5,082 nt of DNA, taken from assembly GCA_938083405.1 (NCBI GenBank), contig CALKCV010000061.1, positions 1 through 5,082 of the forward strand, given 5' to 3'. The notes under the pieces were generated by a model that had not been told where the DNA came from, did not search any database, and was given only the letters and a program-made list of their open reading frames with translations. Source of the stretch: an uncultured Microcoleaceae cyanobacterium. Its GTDB lineage: Bacteria > Cyanobacteriota > Cyanobacteriia > Cyanobacteriales > Microcoleaceae. The translations under genes and the position numbers were made by a program. This document shows, piece after piece, positions 4,761 to 5,082 of the stretch (the first letter of the stretch is position 1; every line of letters begins with the position of its first letter).

Positions 4761-5024
4761 TTGATCTACTCAACCTTACTAGCCACAACCGTTCCCCACA
4801 CCCCCGAGTGGAGCCCTACGGTTGCTTTAGTAATGATTATCAGCAACATCATCGCCATTGCCTTCGCCAAATTCACGATGAAATATCCCAGCGTTGGTCC
4901 CATGCCACCTTCTCCCAATTTATTTGGTGGTTTTAGCGTGCCGACAATACTGGCAACTACCAGTTTCGGCCATGTCTTAGGGGCGGGCGCTATCTTAGGA
5001 CTGGGATATTTGGGCGTTCTCTAG
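4761..5024 (+). CDS. psaK: Photosystem I reaction centre subunit PsaK
   Basis: PsaK (subunit X) is a small thylakoid membrane protein at the outer edge of photosystem I. It binds antenna chlorophylls and helps couple peripheral antennae to the complex. The 87-residue product is full length for the family. It shows the N-terminal segment STLLATTVPHTPEWSP, a first transmembrane helix (about 19-39, VALVMIISNIIAIAFAKFTM), the loop with GPMPPSPNLFGGF (46-58) and a second helix (about 60-84) containing the hallmark TSFGHVLGAGAILGL, ending in GVL. In known structures the loop faces the cytoplasm and both termini face the lumen. Translation begins at TTG, supported by AGGAG at ideal spacing and by the family's N-terminal length. 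Whether this is the constitutive PsaK1 type or the high-light PsaK2 type cannot be decided here. A hairpin follows the stop codon. Confidence 0.96.
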   Translation: MIYSTLLATTVPHTPEWSPTVALVMIISNIIAIAFAKFTMKYPSVGPMPPSPNLFGGFSVPTILATTSFGHVLGAGAILGLGYLGVL

Positions 5025-5042
5025 GTAGCTCGAAGCTAGCCC

Positions 5043-5063
5043 GGTTCTTTATAAGAACCTTTT
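5043..5063 (+). terminator. Probable psaK terminator
   Basis: GGTTCTT (5043-5049) pairs with AAGAACC (5053-5059) around a 3-base loop, followed by only four T residues. A second small palindrome, TAGCT-CGA-AGCTA (5026-5038), precedes it directly after the stop codon. The short T-tract makes this weaker than the other two terminators in the window. Confidence 0.55.
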
Positions 5064-5066
5064 CAT

Positions 5067-5072
5067 AGGAGG
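5067..5072 (+). promoter_or_regulatory. Perfect AGGAGG near the window edge, possible ribosome binding site
   Basis: AGGAGG begins 15 bases before the window ends, just after the psaK hairpin. It matches the anti-Shine-Dalgarno complement fully, so a rightward gene might start just beyond base 5082. The nearby G-run makes chance a real alternative. Confidence 0.3.
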
Positions 5073-5082
5073 GGGCGCGACG

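Overview
The window looks like the chromosome of a cyanobacterium, probably a filamentous, repeat-rich one. The evidence is a photosystem I PsaK gene at the right end, six exact HIP1 octamers (GCGATCGC at 280, 386, 890, 950, 2195 and 4563), a cyanobacterial DUF4278 gene, an Uma2-family remnant, and heptanucleotide tandem repeats typical of these genomes. The genus cannot be fixed from the sequence alone.

Left part (1-1550): the 3' part of pstB, the ATPase of the phosphate importer, reads rightward. It converges on plsY, the membrane glycerol-3-phosphate acyltransferase, which reads leftward from a good sigma-70-type promoter. Between them lie two opposite arrays of a TAATTAA heptad around a 10-bp hairpin, and both genes take their stop codons from the arrays. 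The structure probably works as a bidirectional terminator.

Middle (1551-3120): a roughly 111-bp inverted-repeat-bounded segment abuts a truncated Uma2 (PD-(D/E)XK nuclease-like) gene, and the coding similarity stops exactly at the repeat arm. A divergent intergenic region with a perfect TGACGC/GCGTCA palindrome separates this relic from a gene for an exported, probably beta-propeller, protein of unknown function.

Right part (3121-5082): three small genes all read rightward, but the first two are followed by their own terminators, so they look like single-gene units. They encode a BON-domain protein, a DUF4278 protein and PsaK. PsaK starts at TTG behind a strong Shine-Dalgarno and a roughly 370-base gene-poor leader that carries repeat-family fragments and small palindromes. 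A terminator-like hairpin and an unassigned AGGAGG follow psaK at the window edge.

The genes do not form an obvious pathway. They are housekeeping genes (phosphate uptake, phospholipid synthesis, photosystem I) interspersed with lineage-specific small genes. I see no convincing new defence, mobile or biosynthetic system. The most unusual signals are the heptad arrays that supply both stop codons and the inverted-repeat element at the Uma2 breakpoint.
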